A stretch of 64,000 nucleotides of DNA from Erythrobacter sp. YT30 (GTDB taxonomy: Bacteria; Pseudomonadota; Alphaproteobacteria; Sphingomonadales; Sphingomonadaceae): assembly GCF_001542875.1 (NCBI RefSeq), contig NZ_LMAF01000001.1, positions 1 to 64,000 on the forward strand, in the 5' to 3' direction. The notes beneath the pieces were generated by a model. The model did not search any database. It was not told where the DNA came from and saw only the letters and a list, made by a program, of their open reading frames with translations. The position numbers and the translations under genes are program-made. This document shows positions 8,849-17,836 of this stretch, in pieces. How positions within the stretch are numbered: the first letter of the stretch is position 1; each line of letters opens with the position of its first letter.

Positions 8849-9199
8849 TCAGGCGTAAACTCGGCGCAAATGGGCAAAACCCATAAGACTCGCGCCAATA
8901 AGAGTGGGCAGGGTTTCGTCGATTCCAAAGCCCTCTGCAAAAAACGCGCTCGCGATGAAAGCTGATCCAAGGCCCGCTGGCAGGAGGAAGCTTGTCACTC
9001 GCGCGCTCGAATACCGCACGGGCACGCTCATTGAAATTGCTATGGCCGCGATGCCCAGCGCCCAGTGCACTGCTTCAATTTCGGCGATTGTGCCTGCTAT
9101 CGGAAGCGCAAATGCGAGCAGCGGCAAAGCGAGGCAGTGCAGAACGCATGCAAAGCTGAGCAGAACCGCCGCGCGGTCAGATTTGACGCTTTGTCGCAA
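8849..9199 (-). CDS. MerC-like small membrane protein
   Basis: A 116-residue protein with four predicted membrane spans. The first carries CVLHCLALPLL, the Cys-x3-Cys-type start seen in MerC-domain proteins, which transport mercuric ion in resistance operons. No merR, merA or merP is nearby, so the role may be general metal transport or something unrelated. The start is TTG at 9199 with GAAGG a few bases upstream; no ATG or GTG is better placed. It ends close to the convergent third cyclase. Confidence 0.65.
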   Translation of the reverse strand: MRQSVKSDRAAVLLSFACVLHCLALPLLAFALPIAGTIAEIEAVHWALGIAAIAISMSVPVRYSSARVTSFLLPAGLGSAFIASAFFAEGFGIDETLPTLIGASLMGFAHLRRVYA

Positions 9200-9336
9200 A
9201 AGAGGGCCTTCAGCAGAATGGAAGAGTTGGCCCGCTGCTATTGGCCCAGGGCGACCGCGTCAATCGCAATTGCACGCCGCGCCACGGGGCGGTGTCCTTC
9301 GTTATCGCTCAGATGAAAAAGCAGATTTTGCCGAAA

Positions 9337-9413
9337 TGGTCGGGGAGACTGGATTCGAACCAGCGACCCCCTGTACCCAAAACAGGTGCGCTACCAGGCT
9401 GCGCCACTCCCCG
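9337..9413 (-). tRNA. tRNA-Pro (TGG)
   Basis: A complete 77-base cloverleaf including an encoded CCA. The acceptor stem CGGGGAG pairs with CTCCCCG. The anticodon loop TTTGGGT carries TGG, closed by CCTGT/ACAGG. The T arm has GGTTCGAATCC. Confidence 0.97.
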
Positions 9414-9458
9414 ACTCTATTTCAGCTGCTACGCTTTTAACTATCAAAAGACGCCGTT

Positions 9459-9535
9459 TGGTGGGCCCGGCAGGATTCGAACCCGCGACCTAGCCGTTAT
9501 GAGCGGCCAGCTCTAACCAACTGAGCTACAGGCCC
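9459..9535 (-). tRNA. tRNA with CAT anticodon (tRNA-Ile2 or elongator tRNA-Met)
   Basis: A 77-base cloverleaf with encoded CCA; acceptor GGGCCTG pairs with CGGGCCC allowing one G-U. The anticodon loop CTCATAA carries CAT. The acceptor stem resembles alphaproteobacterial tRNA-Ile(GAT), favouring the lysidine-modified Ile2 isoacceptor that reads AUA, but elongator Met cannot be excluded by eye. It is 45 bp from the neighbouring tRNA-Pro on the same strand. Confidence 0.93.
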
Positions 9536-9650
9536 GGTTGTCCCCAAACGCGATCTTGAAATAAGTCATCGCTAGCGAAGCAGCAAGGCCCCTACAGCGC
9601 GTTTTGCAAAGACACAAGCGGGCATCGGCCCTGCTTTGCCGCTTTTGTGA

Positions 9651-10652
9651 TCATTTTTTCACTGAAGCGAGAATTTCCGCGACATTTGTGCTCTTCACGC
9701 CGCGGCGATCAAGGTAGGCATAGACGGTTCGAAACCAATCATAGATCGCATCCACCTGCGCCTGCGTCTTCGCGTAAGGCGTACATCCGGGCTCCAGCGT
9801 CGGGCTGTGGAATGAGAGGACGATCAAGTCCAACCCATCGTCGAGTGCTATATCGATGCCGCGAATGGCCTCCTCGGCTGTTACGCCTTCGGGCGTTAGC
9901 GCGATCCGCTGGAGCAAGCCCAGATTCGCGAGCGCTCCGAGCAGTGAAGGCGCTTTGCTTTCCAGCGCCTGGAGCGGTCGGCCCAATTCTCTCAGAACTC
10001 CCCAATAGACGCTGGTGATCGGCAGTTCGAGCAGACTGCGCTCCCTGTCCGCCCAATAGGCCTGAGCCGGATGGCGCGAAAAATCAGGCCCATGCTGCGC
10101 GGTGTAATCGAACAATGGGCGAACCGATGTATCAATAGCGATTCCGGCATTACGGAGAATGGACGCCGTCGCACGGCCAGCGCCATACCGTCCGGCGCGA
10201 TAGATGAGCGGCGAAATGCCCGTCGCCTCGATAACCTTAGCATGCAATTGCTCAAATTTCGCCGCTTCGAGTTCGGGTGACAGATTGCCGGCATAGGAAT
10301 TGAAATCACTCACCGCCTCGTCAAAAGGCGGGTTCACCCAGGGGTGTAACTGCATTCCCAGATCGGCCGATTTTGACTTTGCCGCGCCGCCTATGATCTC
10401 CATTGCTTGCGCATCGTTCGCGATCGGCCAATCGACAAGAAAGACGGGATGCGCGCCGATACCTTCGCAAAAGCTCTGAAAATGGGCGATCTTTGGAATG
10501 TGTTTGAGAGTGTGCCCGTCGCGACTGAAGGGGGCGTTCCAGTCGAATTCTTCTTCGGTATCAATGGTCAGCAGGACGCGCGGGCCAAATCCGGCCTCAA
10601 ACTCTGCTGCATCGGCATTTGCCGGCGGATCGAGTATCGAAATTTCGCTCAT
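9651..10652 (-). CDS. Polysaccharide deacetylase-family protein
   Basis: A 333-residue protein with a NodB/polysaccharide-deacetylase-like fold. It has an early LTIDTEEEFDW, where the aspartate would be the catalytic base, MQLHPWVNPP in the middle for a metal-binding histidine, a YRAGRYG segment, and FSFH-type LSFHSPT near the end. It is most like the WalW-type deacetylases found in exopolysaccharide clusters, which remove N-acetyl groups from surface glycans. There is no signal peptide, so it should act in the cytosol. It lies 66 bp downstream of a histidine kinase gene on the same strand, probably in one transcript. Confidence 0.75.
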   Translation of the reverse strand: MSEISILDPPANADAAEFEAGFGPRVLLTIDTEEEFDWNAPFSRDGHTLKHIPKIAHFQSFCEGIGAHPVFLVDWPIANDAQAMEIIGGAAKSKSADLGMQLHPWVNPPFDEAVSDFNSYAGNLSPELEAAKFEQLHAKVIEATGISPLIYRAGRYGAGRATASILRNAGIAIDTSVRPLFDYTAQHGPDFSRHPAQAYWADRERSLLELPITSVYWGVLRELGRPLQALESKAPSLLGALANLGLLQRIALTPEGVTAEEAIRGIDIALDDGLDLIVLSFHSPTLEPGCTPYAKTQAQVDAIYDWFRTVYAYLDRRGVKSTNVAEILASVKK

Positions 10653-10718
10653 TCCCCGACTGCAATCTGCGCGCCTATGCCCGCTTGCGCAAGCACACGC
10701 CGGGCCTCATCCACCTTG

Positions 10719-12473
10719 TCAGGCGAGATTGTGCATGAATGCATCACCGTTCAGCTTTGGCAGGGTGAGCGTTACGGTCCCGTTATCGCGCTGCAAGTGT
10801 CCACCCGCTGATGCCGCTTCAGCGCGTGCCAGCCTCAAAGCAAAGCCAGCACCAAAAAGACCTGCATTGATGGCGCTGCCAATGGGTTTTGCCTCTGCTG
10901 CAAAGATGTCTTCTTCCATGGCTAGTTGCGATGGCAGATCGCATGTCAGAGCAATCAGGTGCCCACGACGTTTAAGGCGCGCTTTAAGCACCTCCCCTGT
11001 CGCGCAGCCGCCTGCCAAAGTGGCCAGAAATCGCCACAGCAACGTCTCTGCATCGTCCGTGTCGAGCGAGACCACAAATGCGCCTGTCTCAGCGTCTTCT
11101 AACTCCAACCCTGCCATACGCGGGCTCAACACCTGCGTAAGTTGATCGGCGGTTCGCTTTACCAAAGCGCCAAGATCGGTTTCGCCGGTTTCGAGATCGA
11201 GCGTTCCGGTCTCCAGCTTAGCCAACCGGTCCAGCTCCTCAAACCCGGCCAGAACATGAGCAGCATCCGCAGCAATGACAGCGGCCAAAGCGCGGTATTC
11301 ATGGGGGGCCGGGCCGAAAAGCTGCTGCTGGATAACCTCAGCATAGCCTTGGACCGCAGTAACGGGTGTGCGCAATTCGTGCAGCAATTGGCGGATCTTG
11401 TCAGCTTCCTGCTGTGCTGGCGAAGGCGTGTCATCCTCTGTTTGTGCAGGACGACGGAACCTCCCAACATAGCCAGCAAAGCTGCCATCATCGGTAAAAC
11501 GCGGCTGGGCATCTACGATCCACGTGCCCTCGATCGCGCCAGCACCCGCCAGCGTCTTGCTGACACTTAGTAGCGGTTGGCGCCGAGCAAAGGCGTGTTC
11601 AAGCGGGCTTTCCTGGCCGATCGCGCCCATTTCCGGCTGCGAGATAAGGCGCGTGCCAATAACCATGGCGGCAACTTCGGGTTCGGCCCATTCGATCCGC
11701 CCGGCAGCATCAGCTACGAAACCGAAGCTCTGCGCTTTGCGGCTTTTTGGCTGAGTGACTTCTCCAAGAGGTAGGCGAGGCGATCGATCGGCATCTTCGG
11801 CAACTTCTTCGCGCGTTCGGCGGAACTGAGCGATCCGTTCGACCAATGCGGAAATTTCGCTGCGTTCCGCTTCGGTTTCATCAATCGGGGCATCCTGATC
11901 CAAGGCGCCATCGCCGAATGTGGGATCGAAGTCCTCGTGTGCGTCGAGAGCGCGATCAGGGAAAGTGGAAGGTACGCCTTCTGTCGCAAACCGCTCGGCG
12001 GGCGGTGTTTCATCGCCAGCGCCTGCCTGCATGGGTGAAGGCAGCCCCCGGTCATAGACGCCCAATTGATCGAGCAATTCCTCGACATTGACCGGCAAAT
12101 CCTTGCGAAGCCTCAGAAACCCGCGTGCACGCACGGGCAATCGGGGGATCAAATCGGCCCAATCATCCTCGGTCAAAGTGGCTCTGTTGAGAGCGGCCGA
12201 TGCCACTTCGGATTCGTGCTCAGCCAGGTGCGCAACCAGTTCAGCGTTGCGAAAGCGCCATCCACGCTCCCGGATCATGAATGCCCGATCTGCCGACGGA
12301 ATCTCTTGCGCCAATGCGCTCATCCGCAGCCATGCTGCCGCAACGAGACTTGGATCGCGGCCGTATTTTCTGTTGCCCAGAATATCGAGCAATTGGCGAA
12401 ACTGTGTGCGCTGCCCAAGATCGCTGTCGGTGCGCTGTCGCAGCACTGTCGCAAGGCGATCATCGAAGAACAT
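10719..12473 (-). CDS. Soluble histidine kinase-like protein with PAS domain and degenerate ATPase domain
   Basis: A 584-residue protein without membrane segments. Residues 1-145 are helical and unassigned, 145-245 acidic and probably disordered, 248-340 a PAS-like domain (FGFVADAAGRIEWAEP). A HisKA dimerisation domain follows with LLHELRTP and the phospho-acceptor at H365. The catalytic domain (~455-584) keeps a G2-like GAGFALRLARAEAASAGG, but the N-box asparagine region reads LLWRFLATLAGG and no DxGxG G1 box is visible. It may therefore be a pseudokinase or depend on another kinase. The start at 12473 has AGGAG upstream. The polysaccharide deacetylase follows downstream. Confidence 0.8.
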   Translation of the reverse strand: MFFDDRLATVLRQRTDSDLGQRTQFRQLLDILGNRKYGRDPSLVAAAWLRMSALAQEIPSADRAFMIRERGWRFRNAELVAHLAEHESEVASAALNRATLTEDDWADLIPRLPVRARGFLRLRKDLPVNVEELLDQLGVYDRGLPSPMQAGAGDETPPAERFATEGVPSTFPDRALDAHEDFDPTFGDGALDQDAPIDETEAERSEISALVERIAQFRRTREEVAEDADRSPRLPLGEVTQPKSRKAQSFGFVADAAGRIEWAEPEVAAMVIGTRLISQPEMGAIGQESPLEHAFARRQPLLSVSKTLAGAGAIEGTWIVDAQPRFTDDGSFAGYVGRFRRPAQTEDDTPSPAQQEADKIRQLLHELRTPVTAVQGYAEVIQQQLFGPAPHEYRALAAVIAADAAHVLAGFEELDRLAKLETGTLDLETGETDLGALVKRTADQLTQVLSPRMAGLELEDAETGAFVVSLDTDDAETLLWRFLATLAGGCATGEVLKARLKRRGHLIALTCDLPSQLAMEEDIFAAEAKPIGSAINAGLFGAGFALRLARAEAASAGGHLQRDNGTVTLTLPKLNGDAFMHNLA

Positions 12474-12721
12474 TCAGGCTCCTAATTGGGCAGACGGCGC
12501 GCAATGCGGTGCGCCTTAGCGCACAGTTTGGTGATTCATCTACCAGTTCGGGAGGCTTGTCCCATGTTGGGTTTCATCATGCGTTGCAAAGCGGGACAAT
12601 TGCTGCCAGACATAATAATATTAGGCGAGTGCGCGAAACGCGACGCCTGTTCTTACGTTTTTGTGCAGATGCGTGTTTCTTTTCGCACTTGGCCAAGAGC
12701 AGATCCGGAGTTTGAGCCCGA

Positions 12722-13183
12722 ATGGCAAATCTTGATGATATCGACAAACGTCTGCTCAGCGAGCTGCAGGCCGAGGGGCGCGTGACCAATGTTGAATTGG
12801 CACAGCGCGTCGGCCTTACCGCGCCGCCCTGTCTCCGCCGTGTGCGAGGGCTTGAAGAAGACGGGGTAATTCGCGGATATCACGCCGATCTCGACCCATC
12901 CAAACTGGGTTTCGCAATCACGGTTTTTGCGATGGTGAGCCTTAAAAGCCAGGCCGAAGGCGCGCTTCGAGAGTTTGAAGAAGCGATGCGTGATCTACCC
13001 GAGGTTCGCGAAGTCCATATGCTCAATGGAGAGATTGATTTTATCCTGAAGATCGTGAGCCAAGACCTTCAAAGTTTTCAGGAATTTCTTACCGGCAAAC
13101 TGACGCCAGCGCCCAACGTGGAGAGCGTCAAGACATCGCTGACCATACGCACGGCGAAATACGCACCGGGAGTGCCACTTTAG
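12722..13183 (+). CDS. Lrp/AsnC-family transcriptional regulator
   Basis: A 153-residue regulator of typical Lrp size. Residues 3-60 form the winged helix-turn-helix (DIDKRLLSELQAEGR, then VELAQRVGLTAPPCLRRVR), and residues 65-145 the RAM/AsnC ligand-binding domain with EVREVHMLNGEIDFILK. Family members bind amino acids and control amino-acid metabolism; the ligand here is unknown. The 249-bp upstream region is AT-rich around 12615-12625 and likely contains its promoter. A GFA-family gene follows after 24 bp. Confidence 0.92.
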   Translation: MANLDDIDKRLLSELQAEGRVTNVELAQRVGLTAPPCLRRVRGLEEDGVIRGYHADLDPSKLGFAITVFAMVSLKSQAEGALREFEEAMRDLPEVREVHMLNGEIDFILKIVSQDLQSFQEFLTGKLTPAPNVESVKTSLTIRTAKYAPGVPL

Positions 13184-13207
13184 AATTTCTTCAATAGGAG
13201 CGGTTCC

Positions 13208-13684
13208 ATGAGCGAGATGTTCGGCGAAGAGAATGCTGCCGCTGGGGTGGGCGTTCTTGATGAACCGCTGACCGGCAAATGCCTTTGCGGTGCTGTTTCT
13301 ATCACTGTTCAATCCATGCGGCGCGAAGTGGACGTGTGCCATTGCGAGATGTGCCGCCGAAACTACGGGAGTTTCGCTGCGATGGTCGCCGGTGCCGATT
13401 TCACCATCGACGGTGAAGATAGCGTCGGCACTTACAAATCAAGCGATTGGGCAGAACGCTGCTTCTGCAAGAATTGCGGAAGCGCGCTGTTTTATCGTTT
13501 CATCCCGACCAACTTCTACAGCTTTGCTGCAGGCCATTTCGAATTGCCCGAGGGCCTGCCAATCAAGCAGCAGATTTTCGTTGATGAGAAGCCGGACTGG
13601 TATGATCTTGCGCAAAAAAGTCCAATGAAAACAGGTGCTGAGATCATCGCAGAAGCGGAAGCATCGGGCATCAGTTTCGAGTGA
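13208..13684 (+). CDS. GFA (CENP-V/GFA) family zinc protein
   Basis: A 158-residue protein with the GFA zinc-site pattern: CLCGAV near residue 25, CHCEMCRR near 46, and CFCKNCGS near 86. The family includes glutathione-dependent formaldehyde-activating enzyme, but most members have unknown substrates. It begins at ATG 13208 with AGGAG upstream, 24 bp after the Lrp gene, so co-transcription is likely. Confidence 0.85.
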   Translation: MSEMFGEENAAAGVGVLDEPLTGKCLCGAVSITVQSMRREVDVCHCEMCRRNYGSFAAMVAGADFTIDGEDSVGTYKSSDWAERCFCKNCGSALFYRFIPTNFYSFAAGHFELPEGLPIKQQIFVDEKPDWYDLAQKSPMKTGAEIIAEAEASGISFE

Positions 13685-13710
13685 GGTAAAGCTGATGCCA
13701 AGCGGGTTGA

Positions 13711-14115
13711 GTGCAATTCATGGATGAGCCACCGATCGAGATCGAAATTGCGGAGCAAACGCAGACGGGCGGAGTGGCTGCTGGTGCGCCGGCTGAAACA
13801 GAACTCAAGATGGAAATGCGTGATGATGGCACAGTTGTTATCGACCTCATGCCGCTTGCGCCTCCGCCCCAAGACTGCGTCGAAGAAGAGCCTGACCCGT
13901 TCAATCCGGAAATCATCGTGTGCGCCAGGACCCAGCCGTCACCCCGGTTCGGGGCGCAAAACCTCCCGACGGATGAAGATCAATTTGGCAGCGCAGTCCC
14001 GCGCGCTCGCCTCAAATTGTCGGACAATGCCGAAGCGGAGGCCAATGCCATCAATCAAGGCGTAGGTGGCTGGAACGCAAATGGCGGCGAAGTGCGCTTG
14101 AAAATCGATTTCTAG
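13711..14115 (+). CDS. Hypothetical acidic protein with IIVCAR motif
   Basis: A 134-residue acidic protein of unknown function. The segment NPEIIVCARTQPSPRF followed by a PRARLKLSDN stretch and a terminal VRLKIDF resembles a short protein family common in sphingomonads (EIVVCxR...), for which no function is known. The start is GTG 13711 or ATG 13720; neither has a clear Shine-Dalgarno. It sits 26 bp after the GFA gene and converges with the beta-helix lipoprotein gene. Confidence 0.6.
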   Translation: MQFMDEPPIEIEIAEQTQTGGVAAGAPAETELKMEMRDDGTVVIDLMPLAPPPQDCVEEEPDPFNPEIIVCARTQPSPRFGAQNLPTDEDQFGSAVPRARLKLSDNAEAEANAINQGVGGWNANGGEVRLKIDF

Positions 14116-14125
14116 AGCAACGGCG

Positions 14126-16000
14126 CTATGGCTGAGCGCCAAATTCATAGGCCCCGATATCGCATTCAGCCCTGCGGCCCGGTGCGGCGGGTACAGAGCG
14201 CGCAAATCCGCGTTGATCGACGGAGGCACAAGGCGCGATGATGCTTGTTCCGCTCTGGAAGAAGCGCGCACCGTGATCGTAGATACCAAGTTCCGGCGTG
14301 TCGCGACCGTCGGCTTGGCGTTCCAGCAACAGATCGATGCTCCTCAATTCCAGAGTGGGGCCGAATGAATCGCTGGACAGGTCGCGAAATGGATTGTTGA
14401 ACTGCCTCGCAAAGATATCGGTGGGCCGAGCCGTCTTGAAACAGCTTGATCCTTCGGTCCTGAGATAATTGCTACCGAGACTCTCAATTGTTCCCTGCGT
14501 GCTGCACACTGATCTGAAGGGTCGGTCCGGTTCACGGATAACCTCAGTCCAGATGATTGAACGATCAACGGTAATCCGGCCCGTTTCCTTGACGTTGAAA
14601 TGTCTCCCTAGCTGGTTCTGGAAGCTCGCGTTTGTGATTCGAAATTTTGCTCCAAAACCTGCTGCAATCCCAGCGTCGAGACCGTTGCCTGAACCCTTCA
14701 GCTCAGTAGGCCAGCGAGGCCCTGCTCCCGAGCGATTTTCATTGAAGCTAGAATTCGACACATTGACGCTCGCGTTTTGAGCATAGATTGCACCGCCACG
14801 CGCCCCGTAGTTCTGGATAAAAGCGGTTCGTGATATCGAACTAAATCCGTTGCGTGTTGCGATCGCCCCGCCGCTCACGCCACCGACTGCGGCACCTCCT
14901 ACGCCCGATCCATTGTTGAGGAATGCGCTCTCTACAATCCGCATTGTCCCAAGGTTTTCAATACCCGCTCCAGAGCCGAAGCCCCGACTGTGATTTCGGG
15001 CAATGATTGTTCTGTTCAGTCTCAAGCTACCGCGATTCAGGATTCCCCCACCTGCGCCGCTAATTCTGTCGGGTGTATCCACGACGACACCACCAGTTAT
15101 CAGAATGCAGTCTATTTCCACCCGGACGTCGCTCCCATCTTCGCGATCATGGATATCTAACACACGGCCCTGACCCATCCCGTCAATGCGAGCGATTGGA
15201 GGGGTGCCGGGCAAAAACTCATAATAGTCCCGGCCGGCTCTGTCGAACACCTGATCGACACTTGTGACGCATTCGCCGGGGCGATCGAAATTCTCTGTGG
15301 CGATGATCAGATCGTCCGTAATGTCGAGATCGCCCACGCCTGCAATGGCCTCGTCAGGTTCTTCGGCCACGGGTGCCCCGTCATAGAGCGAATACTGCGC
15401 CGGGGGCACGGCGACTGAATTGATCCCGGGTGTTGCATTGGCCTCCATGATGGCAGCCCTGAGAGTGCACCTTTGCTGCACCTGATTTCCGCGCAAATCG
15501 AGACCTGGGCCCGCAGAGCAAATGCCATCGCCGGGGTTAAGGTCGGGAGCATTTTCCGCGCTGTTAACCTGAAACGCCCCTTGATCACTTCCATCACAAT
15601 CAAGCGGCTGCCCTTCCACCCGCCTTGTAAATGTACCTGATCCGGGGAAGCGCTTGCTGGCGGGACCCGATGAAGCCTCGTAATCGACGGTATAGCTGTA
15701 ACTGACGACGCCGCGGCAACGCGCAATCTCTACAGCTTCAATCCAGCTGTTGGCAGACTGCTCTTGCAATGGCAGAGTTTTGCCATCGATATCAATCGAA
15801 ACAGCGCGAATGGTGTTGCCGCGTCCGGGCTTGGTTTCAGCAGCGAATATCTGCGAATTGACCGGGCTGTCATAGAGAAGTGTCCGCTGCGTCCGGTCGG
15901 TCAAAGAGACAGAGCACCCTGCGAGCAGTCCTGAAGTAATGATGATCGGGAAAATACCGCCTGACCGGGCGAAACGACGCTTCAGCATTTCAACACTCAC
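14126..16000 (-). CDS. Large predicted beta-helix lipoprotein
   Basis: A 624-residue protein (620 if it starts at ATG 15988). The N-terminus is a lipoprotein signal with LLAGC as lipobox (Cys near residue 29). Residues ~130-190 include CTLRAAIMEANATPG, the CSLREA-like segment found at the start of right-handed beta-helix surface proteins. Residues ~300-520 are rich in Asn/Gly/Ser ladders (GGILNRGSLRLN, GSGAGIENLGTMRI, GGAIYAQNASVNVSNSSF), consistent with parallel beta-helix rungs. The C-terminus has ELGIYDHGA and CDIGAYEFGA, as in the choice-of-anchor Q type. A surface or periplasmic structural role is likely, but its function is unknown. It stands alone on the minus strand. Confidence 0.7.
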   Translation of the reverse strand: MSVEMLKRRFARSGGIFPIIITSGLLAGCSVSLTDRTQRTLLYDSPVNSQIFAAETKPGRGNTIRAVSIDIDGKTLPLQEQSANSWIEAVEIARCRGVVSYSYTVDYEASSGPASKRFPGSGTFTRRVEGQPLDCDGSDQGAFQVNSAENAPDLNPGDGICSAGPGLDLRGNQVQQRCTLRAAIMEANATPGINSVAVPPAQYSLYDGAPVAEEPDEAIAGVGDLDITDDLIIATENFDRPGECVTSVDQVFDRAGRDYYEFLPGTPPIARIDGMGQGRVLDIHDREDGSDVRVEIDCILITGGVVVDTPDRISGAGGGILNRGSLRLNRTIIARNHSRGFGSGAGIENLGTMRIVESAFLNNGSGVGGAAVGGVSGGAIATRNGFSSISRTAFIQNYGARGGAIYAQNASVNVSNSSFNENRSGAGPRWPTELKGSGNGLDAGIAAGFGAKFRITNASFQNQLGRHFNVKETGRITVDRSIIWTEVIREPDRPFRSVCSTQGTIESLGSNYLRTEGSSCFKTARPTDIFARQFNNPFRDLSSDSFGPTLELRSIDLLLERQADGRDTPELGIYDHGARFFQSGTSIIAPCASVDQRGFARSVPAAPGRRAECDIGAYEFGAQP

Positions 16001-16175
16001 TTTTCTTGTTTCTGCGCAAAAGAAAAGCGAACCGAAGGTTTCGTTATTGACCTGATACTGAACGCAAAAGCATCAGAATGTCAAATAGTTGGGTCTGATG
16101 GCGACCGAGCTTTGGGTTTATATGACGGTGGGCTAAGGGTGGCGATTAAGTAAACGAAAGCACGCCAAATCGATT

Positions 16176-17615
16176 TTAGTGCAATTTCAGCCTCGGCCGG
16201 ACGATGCGGTTTACCCGGCCTATGATCATCAAGCCGAAGCCCTTAAGCCAGCCGTGGATTGCGAGCAGGTGCATCCGGTAAAGCGAGGTGTAGATAAAGC
16301 GGGCCATACGACCTTCCACCGCCAGCGCGCCGCCGACGAGATTGCCCATCAGGCTGCCCACGGTTGAAAAGCGGCTGAGCGAGATCAGCGAGCCGTTATC
16401 CTTGTAGACGAAGGGCTTAAGCTTGGCCTCTTTCTTGCGTTTTTGAGCTTTCACTTTGCGCACGAGATTATCGTACACGACATCGGCCATCTGGTGTGCA
16501 GCTTGAGCGCGGGGAGGGATGGGGCTTTCGCCGCCCGGAGGCACGAATGAGCAGCAATCGCCAAACGCGAAAATGTCATCATCGACAGTGGTTTGCAAAG
16601 TGTCGCGAACGAGGATTTGATTGCGCGGATTGGTCTCCAATCCAAGCTCGGCAAGGAAATCAGCGCCTTTAACGCCAGCCGCCCAAACCATCATATCGGC
16701 ATCGATGACTTCGCCGCGATGCGTGGTCAGCCCTTCGCGCGTGGCCTTGATGACTTGCGTGTTCTCTTTGACATCGACACCCAGCTTGATGAGCTCTGAT
16801 TTGGCCGCGTTGGACAGGTCTTCGGGGAGGGCGGGCAAGATGCGCGGGCCAGCCTCCAACAACGTCACTTCCAGCCGGCTTTCATCAAAAACTTCAAGGC
16901 CATAGTGAGCCAGGGCGTTCGCTGCATTGTAAAGTTCTGCCCCCAGCTCAACGCCCGTCGCTCCGCCGCCGACAATAGCGACCTTGACGCGAGCATCGGC
17001 TTTTGGATTGGCGCTCATCGTGCGGCTGACGCGCAGGCAGTGGTTGAGGAGTTTGGTGCGAAACCGGTCCGCTTCGGGGCGGGAATCGAGGAATATGCAA
17101 TGTTCGGACACGCCCGGCACGCCAAAATCGTTCGACACCGACCCTACAGCAAGCGCGAGGTAGTCATAGCGGATCGTGTGGCTGCCGATCAGTTCATCGC
17201 CGTGCTCGTCATCGACAGGGGCAAGGCTGATTGTTTTTGCCTCTCGGTCGATGCCATCGAGGCTCCCCTGAAAGAAGCGATAGCCCCAACGGTAGCAATG
17301 CCCGCGATAGCCGACCTCATCGAGGTTCGCATCAAGCGATCCGGCGGCCACTTCATGCAGCAAGGGTTTCCAGATGTGCGAGGGGTTTTTGTCGACGAGG
17401 ATGATATCGTGATGCTTGCGCCCAAAGCGCGCGCCCAGCCGTCGGACAAGCTCAAGCCCGCCTGCACCGCCGCCGACCACGACGATCTGCGTCTTGCGGG
17501 GCTTACTAGGGTCTTGCGCGATGGCGCCGTCGATGTCGTCGGTCGCCGGGTCATTCGCCGCATTGGGCAAGCTCGCTGCTTCTGCTTTCGCCGGATTGGT
17601 TGCAGGGTTTTCCAT
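16176..17615 (-). CDS. ndh: Type II NADH:quinone oxidoreductase (NDH-2)
   Basis: A 479-residue flavoprotein with two Rossmann folds: VVVGGGAGGLE (FAD) near residue 47 and VAIVGGGATGVELGAEL (NADH) in the middle. IFAFGDCCSF plus PPRAQAAHQMA follow, the typical NDH-2 region that binds FAD and quinone. An amphipathic C-terminus with GWLKGFGLMIIGR probably attaches it to the inner membrane. It passes electrons from NADH to quinone without proton pumping. The first 40 residues are an acidic, low-complexity extension not usual in the family. The start is ATG 17615. It is a single gene with 222 bp of non-coding DNA upstream. Confidence 0.9.
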   Translation of the reverse strand: MENPATNPAKAEAASLPNAANDPATDDIDGAIAQDPSKPRKTQIVVVGGGAGGLELVRRLGARFGRKHHDIILVDKNPSHIWKPLLHEVAAGSLDANLDEVGYRGHCYRWGYRFFQGSLDGIDREAKTISLAPVDDEHGDELIGSHTIRYDYLALAVGSVSNDFGVPGVSEHCIFLDSRPEADRFRTKLLNHCLRVSRTMSANPKADARVKVAIVGGGATGVELGAELYNAANALAHYGLEVFDESRLEVTLLEAGPRILPALPEDLSNAAKSELIKLGVDVKENTQVIKATREGLTTHRGEVIDADMMVWAAGVKGADFLAELGLETNPRNQILVRDTLQTTVDDDIFAFGDCCSFVPPGGESPIPPRAQAAHQMADVVYDNLVRKVKAQKRKKEAKLKPFVYKDNGSLISLSRFSTVGSLMGNLVGGALAVEGRMARFIYTSLYRMHLLAIHGWLKGFGLMIIGRVNRIVRPRLKLH

Positions 17616-17836
17616 CAAGGCCGTCCGTCATCTGAGCGGAGTATTTCCGCCAAGTAATCCAAGCCCGACAATGCTCAAGCAATGCCGCGCAACACACTTT
17701 TCGCCATGGGGAGGTTGATGCTGATTAGATCAACTTGCCGCCCGCGCCAAGCAGGCGAGCGCATGTGTGCTTTTGAGAGACAACGGATGAGCAGTGACTT
17801 AGTGCCCGGCGCGACACGAAGTGCGGTGCGGTGCGA

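Noticed and set aside
16905-17657. Open frame on the plus strand opposite ndh
   Set aside because: ndh has complete Rossmann and quinone motifs in the other strand; the antisense frame is a codon-bias shadow.
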